The notes under the pieces: generated by a model
Databases searched by the model: none
Seen by the model: the letters and a program-made list of their open reading frames with translations, nothing else
Told to the model about the DNA's origin: nothing
Shown here: positions 58,909-64,000 of the stretch, one piece after another
How positions within the stretch are numbered: the stretch's first letter is position 1
How the letters are laid out: each line of letters begins with the position of its first letter
NCBI RefSeq assembly: GCF_028275055.1
Contig: NZ_JAQCNJ010000046.1
Span: 1 to 64,000 of the forward strand
DNA: 64,000 nt
Reading direction: 5' to 3'
From: Haloplanus sp.
GTDB taxonomy: Archaea > Halobacteriota > Halobacteria > Halobacteriales > Haloferacaceae
Program-made: the position numbers and the translations under genes

Positions 58909-59901
58909 ATGACGACCTTTCTCGCCGGTGGGACGGGTACGCCGAAACTGCTCGACGGGGTCGGGGCCGCCTTCGACCCCGCGGCGGTGACGGTCGTGGC
59001 CAACACCGGCGACGACGTGGAACTCGGTGGCCACCTCGTTTGTCCCGACCTCGACACCGTCCTTTTCCATGGCGGCGGCGTTCTCGACCGGGAGACGTGG
59101 TGGGGGATCGACGGCGACACGACCGCGACCCACGACGAACTCCGCCGGTTGGCATCGGCCGCCGACCTTCCCGACGGGCCGCACTATTTACCCCCCGACC
59201 GTCAGACCGAGGGTCGACGCCTTGCCCGGTGGCGCCGCTTCTCGGCCGTCGGGGAGTTTATGACGATCGGTGACCGCGACCGGGCGGTCCATCTCACCCG
59301 GACTGGCCTCCTCGACGAGGGACACACACTCACCGAGGTTACCCGACTGCTTGCCGACGCCTTCGGCCTCAAGATGGGGCTTCTGCCGATGAGCGATGAC
59401 CCCGTCGCGACGATCGTCCACACCGAGGCGGGCGCGATGCACTTTCAGGAGTACTGGGTTGCGCGCCGCGCTGCCCCGGTCGTCACCGACGTAGAGTTCC
59501 GGGGCGCGGAAACCGCGGAGCCGACCCCTGAGGTGCTCGACGCCCTCGGCGACCCCGTCGTGATCGGCCCTTCAAACCCCATTACGAGCGTCGGGCCGAT
59601 CCGTGCGCTCCCGGGGATCGACGACGCACTTGACGCCACGCCGGTCGTTGCCGTCTCTCCCTTTGTCGAGGATGAGGTGTTCTCCGGCCCGGCCGCCGAG
59701 TTGATGCGCGGTGTCGGACGGGATGCATCGACCGCCGGCGTCGCCGCGGCATACCCCTTTGTCGACGCGTTCGTTCTCGACACCGACGACGGAACCGATC
59801 TCGACCGCCCGACCGTCCGCACCGACACGCGGATCGACACCGACACCGACGCTCGGCGGGTGATCCGTGCCGTCGCCGAGGCGCTCACGGAGGTGTCGTG
59901 A
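58909..59901 (+). CDS. cofD: 2-phospho-L-lactate transferase
   Basis: [22 protein letters not shown]...[25 protein letters not shown]...[12 protein letters not shown]. Confidence 0.95.
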   Translation: MTTFLAGGTGTPKLLDGVGAAFDPAAVTVVANTGDDVELGGHLVCPDLDTVLFHGGGVLDRETWWGIDGDTTATHDELRRLASAADLPDGPHYLPPDRQTEGRRLARWRRFSAVGEFMTIGDRDRAVHLTRTGLLDEGHTLTEVTRLLADAFGLKMGLLPMSDDPVATIVHTEAGAMHFQEYWVARRAAPVVTDVEFRGAETAEPTPEVLDALGDPVVIGPSNPITSVGPIRALPGIDDALDATPVVAVSPFVEDEVFSGPAAELMRGVGRDASTAGVAAAYPFVDAFVLDTDDGTDLDRPTVRTDTRIDTDTDARRVIRAVAEALTEVS

Positions 59902-60686
59902 TGCTCGCACTCGCCAGCCTCAGCGGGGCGGCTGACGCGGCGTGGGCGCGGGCCGGAATCCCCCACGCCGACCTCGCCGTTCTCGGGGGGATCGCCATCG
60001 ACGACGCCTCGCGGTCTGCCGCCGAGGGGTTGATCGCCCGCGGGCGCGAGGAGTTTCTTCCCGCAGACCCGCTCGCGTTTGTCGACGACCAACTCGCCGC
60101 CCTCGACGACGCCCCGATCCGAGCGGGGATGAACGTCCGGAGCACGACCCTCGGTCCGGTCCGCAGGGCCGCACAGCTCTGTGCCACCCACGACGCCGTT
60201 CTCGAGATCAACGCCCACTGCCGACAGGACGAACTCCGCGCGGTCGGCTGTGGGGAGACGCTGTTACGCGATACCGACCGACTGGCGCGGTACGTCGCCG
60301 CCGCCAGCGACGCCGACGCGACCGTGAGCGTGAAGATGCGGACGGAGGTCGACGGCGTCGATCTCCCGGCTCTCGCGTCCCGACTCGCCGACGCGGGTGC
60401 CGATGCCCTCCACGTCGACGCGATGGACTCCGAAGCCGTCGTCGCCGAGATCGCCGCCGCCGCGCCCGACCTCTTCCTGCTCGCCAACAACGGCGTCCGC
60501 GACCGGCGGACGGCGTGGGAGTATCTCGGCTACGGCGCCGACGGCGTCAGCGTCGGCCGGGCGAGCGACGATCCGGCGGTCCTCCGACGGGTCGCCCGCG
60601 CCACCGCCGACTGGAAGCGGCGCTCGAAGAACAGCGCGCCCCGGAGTCCCGTCACCCCCGACCGCGGGCCGGAGGTGATCCGGTGA
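59898..60686 (+). CDS. tRNA-dihydrouridine synthase-like protein
   Basis: [24 protein letters not shown]...[35 protein letters not shown]. Confidence 0.82.
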   Translation: MMLALASLSGAADAAWARAGIPHADLAVLGGIAIDDASRSAAEGLIARGREEFLPADPLAFVDDQLAALDDAPIRAGMNVRSTTLGPVRRAAQLCATHDAVLEINAHCRQDELRAVGCGETLLRDTDRLARYVAAASDADATVSVKMRTEVDGVDLPALASRLADAGADALHVDAMDSEAVVAEIAAAAPDLFLLANNGVRDRRTAWEYLGYGADGVSVGRASDDPAVLRRVARATADWKRRSKNSAPRSPVTPDRGPEVIR

Positions 60687-61567
60687 CCCGGAGCGACCAC
60701 CCCCGTCCCGACATGACGCCCGTCGACCACGCCCAACTCGCGCTCCATCTCGAGGTCGCGAGCACGCCCAAGCCGGGTAACGTCGACCGACACCGCGAGT
60801 ACGACGACCTCCGGTTTGAGCACTTTCTCGCTGGGGCGGTCGGCGCCAGACCGGGCCTCCGACTGGCCGCCGGCAACGACGGTGGCGACCCCGACTCGAT
60901 CCCCGGTCTCGGCGACGCCTTCGAACGGGGCGTCCGTGGGATGAGCCAACAGGACGGCGACAACACACAGTTCGGTTGTCTGCTCCTCCTCGTTCCGCTG
61001 GTGCGTGCGGCCACGACGGACCGCCTGTCGCAATCGGGCGTCACAAGCGTCACCGCGGCGACCACTGTCGACGACGCGGCGGGGTTCTACCGCGCGTTCG
61101 AGTACGTCGACGTGGCGGTCGACGACCCGCCGCCGGAGGCCGACGCGCTCGACGTGCGACGGGGTGGCGACGCAGTCCCGACGCTCCGGGAACGCGGACT
61201 GACGCTCGCGGACGTGATGGCCCTGAGCGCCGACCGGGACGGCAACGCCAGCGAGTGGACGACCGGCTTCGAGCGCACCTTCCGGGCCGCCGACCGCGTG
61301 CTCGCCGACGACGGACCGATCACCGACCGTCTCGCGCGGGTCTTTCTCGACTGCCTCGCGGAGCGACCGGACACGCTCGTCGCAATCGAACACGGCGAGG
61401 AGCGGGCGCGGGCGGTGAGCCGACGCGCCGCCGACGTTCAGGGGGACCTCGACGCCGCGGCGGATCTGGCCGACGCGTTCCACGAGGAGGGGATCAACCC
61501 CGGGACGACTGCGGATCTGGTCGCGGCGACGGCCTTTGTCGCCCTCGAATGGGGGGTTCGGGTGTGA
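60683..61567 (+). CDS. Triphosphoribosyl-dephospho-CoA synthase (CitG-like)
   Basis: LALHLEVASTPKPGNVDRHREYDDLRFEHFLAGAVG...DNTQFGCLLLLVPLVRA...HEEGINPGTTADLVAATAFVALE. Confidence 0.88.
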   Translation: MTRSDHPRPDMTPVDHAQLALHLEVASTPKPGNVDRHREYDDLRFEHFLAGAVGARPGLRLAAGNDGGDPDSIPGLGDAFERGVRGMSQQDGDNTQFGCLLLLVPLVRAATTDRLSQSGVTSVTAATTVDDAAGFYRAFEYVDVAVDDPPPEADALDVRRGGDAVPTLRERGLTLADVMALSADRDGNASEWTTGFERTFRAADRVLADDGPITDRLARVFLDCLAERPDTLVAIEHGEERARAVSRRAADVQGDLDAAADLADAFHEEGINPGTTADLVAATAFVALEWGVRV

Positions 61568-62178
61568 GCGACGCCGCGGCTCCGGCGGGGTGGCCGGTGG
61601 CGCTTCGCGGCGTCACCGAGTCGGTGGTGGCGACGCTCGGTCCGAACGACCGCTGGAACCAGGCGGCGCTTGGTCTCCACGCCCCGGATACCGAGAACGA
61701 CCCGGTCACCGCGGTGACGTGGGGGCAGACACGGACCCGGGGTAACTTCGAACGCCGTGGCGGCGGTGTCGTCCAGTTCACGACCGATCCTCGCGAGTTC
61801 GTCGACGCCGCCCTCGACATCACCGAAACCGAGGAGCCGGTCCGGGACGGCGCGGCCGCGTGGGTCGAAGTGGACACGGAACGCGTGGCCGAGGGCGACG
61901 AGGACGGGACCGAGTGGGTGCGGTGGGCACTCACACCGACGTCGTCGAACGTCGTCGAGCGGACGGTACCGACGACCAACCGCGGGTTCTACGCCGTCGT
62001 CGACGCGACGGTGGCGGCCTCACGACTCGACGTGCCGGCCTACGACACCGCGACCCTGCTGGATCGGCTCGCGTACTTCGCGGAGACGGTCGAACGGTGT
62101 GGCGGCCCGCGGGAGCGTGCGGCCTTCGACCGGGTCGACGAGTTGACCGACTGGCGCGACCGGAACGAATCGTTTTAG
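61564..62178 (+). CDS. DUF447 family protein
   Basis: GVTESVVATLGPNDRWNQAALGLHAP...TWGQTRTRGNFERRGGGVVQFTTDPREFVDAAL; GTG start overlapping the CitG-like stop. Confidence 0.88.
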   Translation: MSDAAAPAGWPVALRGVTESVVATLGPNDRWNQAALGLHAPDTENDPVTAVTWGQTRTRGNFERRGGGVVQFTTDPREFVDAALDITETEEPVRDGAAAWVEVDTERVAEGDEDGTEWVRWALTPTSSNVVERTVPTTNRGFYAVVDATVAASRLDVPAYDTATLLDRLAYFAETVERCGGPRERAAFDRVDELTDWRDRNESF

Positions 62179-62203
62179 TGGCCCACTCGCCTCAGCTACC
62201 GAT

Positions 62204-62398
62204 ATGGCCATCAAACCCAAATACGTCAAACAGCTCGGCGGGCTCCTTCTCGAGCGCTATCCGGAGGCGTTTAACGCCGACTTCGAGACGAACAAGGAGA
62301 GCGTATCGAAGCTGACAAACGTCGAATCGAAGGGTGTTCGCAACCGGATCGCCGGCTACATCACACGGAAGAACGCCGGCCCGGCGCAGGGTTCCTGA
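62204..62398 (+). CDS. rps17e: 30S ribosomal protein S17e
   Basis: MAIKPKYVKQLGGLLLERYPEAFNADFETNKESVSKLTNVESKGVRNRIAGYITRK. Confidence 0.97.
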   Translation: MAIKPKYVKQLGGLLLERYPEAFNADFETNKESVSKLTNVESKGVRNRIAGYITRKNAGPAQGS

Positions 62399-62443
62399 AC
62401 CGGTTGTTTTTTCAGCGTCTCCGCTCGATCGCCGCACCGCGGG

Positions 62444-62575
62444 TCACGCCCGGCAGAGTTCGACCCAAAAGGCGAGGCCGCTTGGCTTGTCGGCACCGAC
62501 CCACGCCCGGCCGCCGTACGCCCGGACGGGACCGTCGACGATGGACAGTCCGAACCCGTCCCGGTCGCTCGTCCT
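62444..62575 (-). pseudogene. Fragment of histidine kinase HATPase C-terminus
   Basis: RDGFGLSIVDGPVRAYGGRAWVGADKPSGLAFWVELCRA* resembles GLGLSIVxxIVxAHGG...GxxFxVxL; no kinase upstream in the short frame. Confidence 0.6.
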
Positions 62576-62659
62576 CCTCACGGGCCGGTATGACGATCGT
62601 ATACTGGTACTGAAGCCAGGGTCGGCCGACACACGCGTTCGGGCATCGTCCCGAACCGA

Positions 62660-62956
62660 TCAGAGGCGGTCGGCCCGGTCGGCGGCGACCCACCCGTCGG
62701 CCGGCGTCGTGTCGGTGACCCGGACCGACCGTCCGTTGACGACTCGGAGTCGCCCGGCGAAAACCCATCGCCTGCCGGCCCACGCGTCGGCCGTTCGTTC
62801 GGTTTCGGCCGCTGTGGCCGCGGCGAGACGGCTGTCTCGGACGTGTGCACCCACGGCCGCCGCGATGGCCGCGGCCTCCTCGGCGTCGGCGTCGTCCGAG
62901 AGGTCGATGTCGAGTTCGACACCGCGGTCGATGTCGGTATCCGGTGTCTCGACCAT
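62660..62956 (-). CDS. Acyl-CoA carboxylase small (epsilon/PccX-like) subunit
   Basis: 98 aa, C-term [40 protein letters not shown]; overlaps pccB stop. Confidence 0.75.
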   Translation of the reverse strand: MVETPDTDIDRGVELDIDLSDDADAEEAAAIAAAVGAHVRDSRLAAATAAETERTADAWAGRRWVFAGRLRVVNGRSVRVTDTTPADGWVAADRADRL

Positions 62957-64000
62957 CAGATCGGGATGTTACCGTGTTTCTTTTCGGGGGGGCTCTCGCG
63001 TTTGGTCTTGAGCATGTGGAGGTCATCGACCAACCGCGTCCGGGTGTTCCGGGGTTCGATCACGTCGTCGATGAACCCCCGGTCGGCGGCGGTGTATGGA
63101 TTGGCGAACTCGTCGCGGTACTCCGCGACCAGAGCCGCCCGACGGGCGTCGGGGTCGTCGGCCTCGGCGAGTTCGTCGCTGTACAGGATATTCACCGCGC
63201 CCTCCGGTCCCATCACCGCGAGTTCCGCGGTGGGCCACGCGTAGTTCACGTCCGCGCCGAGATGTTTCGACGCCATAACGCAGTAGGCCCCGCCGTAGGC
63301 CTTCCGCGTGATCACCGTGAGAAGGGGCACGGTCGCCTCCGAGAAGGCATAGAGGAGTTTCGCGCCGTGGCGGATGATCCCCCGGTGTTCCTGATCGGTG
63401 CCGGGCATGTACCCCGGCACGTCGACAAAGGTGACGATGGGGACGTTGAACGCGTCGCAAAAGCGGACGAACCGCGCCGCCTTCATGCTGGCGTCGACCG
63501 TCAGCGTTCCGGCGTTCGACTGGGGTTGGTTGGCGACGACGCCGACGGCGTGGCCGTCGAGGCGGCCGAAGCCGACGACGACGTTGTTCGCCCAGTCGGC
63601 GTGAATCTCGAAAAACGAGCCCTCGTCGACGGTCCCTCCGACCACGTCCCGCATATCGTAGGGTTTCCGCGGCTCGTCCGGAACGACATCGGTGAGTTCG
63701 TCCGCCGGGCGGTCCGGGTCGTCCCACGGGTCGACCCGTGGGGGATCCTCGACGTTGTTCTGTGGGAGATACGAGAGCAGTCTGCGGATGTTGTTGAGCG
63801 CCGTCTCCTCGTCGTCGAAGGCGCCATGAGCGACGCCCGTTCTCGATGCGTGGGTCGCCGCACCGCCGAGCTCCTCGAACGTCACCTCCTCGCCGGTGAC
63901 CGTTTCGATCACGTCCGGACCGGTAATAAACATGTGGCTGGTGTCGTTGACCATGAACACGAAATCCGTGATCGCGGGGGAGTAGACCGCGCCGCCGGCA
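62956..64000 (-). CDS. pccB: Acyl-CoA (propionyl-CoA) carboxylase carboxyltransferase subunit, truncated by window end
   Basis: [38 protein letters not shown]...[20 protein letters not shown]...[37 protein letters not shown]. Confidence 0.95.
   Translation of the reverse strand, partial: AGGAVYSPAITDFVFMVNDTSHMFITGPDVIETVTGEEVTFEELGGAATHASRTGVAHGAFDDEETALNNIRRLLSYLPQNNVEDPPRVDPWDDPDRPADELTDVVPDEPRKPYDMRDVVGGTVDEGSFFEIHADWANNVVVGFGRLDGHAVGVVANQPQSNAGTLTVDASMKAARFVRFCDAFNVPIVTFVDVPGYMPGTDQEHRGIIRHGAKLLYAFSEATVPLLTVITRKAYGGAYCVMASKHLGADVNYAWPTAELAVMGPEGAVNILYSDELAEADDPDARRAALVAEYRDEFANPYTAADRGFIDDVIEPRNTRTRLVDDLHMLKTKRESPPEKKHGNIPI

Noticed and set aside
1-64000. CRISPR arrays, transposases, integrases, rRNA
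   Set aside because: No regularly spaced repeats, no transposase or integrase motifs and no rRNA-like sequence were recognised on either strand

Overview
This is a 64 kb window of GC-rich haloarchaeal chromosome (acidic proteins, HalX/HalOD1/Bat-type regulators, archaeal Lsm/L37e/S17e, Cdc48, archaeosortase A). Most of it is dense, ordinary chromosome. I see no rRNA, CRISPR array or intact mobile element, and one tRNA (Leu, anticodon GAG). The accessory parts most worth a look are: (i) a sensory island at ~21.5-29.5 kb with HemAT, DICT and Bat-like proteins, a frame-disrupted PAS kinase and a decayed PAS relic; (ii) a DabB/DabA-type inorganic-carbon transporter beside a CPBP-like membrane protein that appears to have lost its catalytic residues, flanked by AT-rich DNA; (iii) a denitrification locus (halocyanin, NarO/DmsR-like regulator, NirK, DUF420) that includes a MoaD/ThiS beta-grasp protein ending in Cys-Cys instead of Gly-Gly; (iv) a DyP-like protein followed by a tandem P19-like protein, possibly an iron-acquisition module; (v) a Tes/MJ0619-like radical SAM protein overlapping a methyltransferase, lying between XPB and its usual partner Bax1; (vi) two clear single-base homopolymer frame disruptions. 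Several short genes (L37e, a DUF7563-like zinc protein, two ~30 aa membrane peptides) are missing from the supplied ORF track. All family names come from reading the translations. No database search was run.
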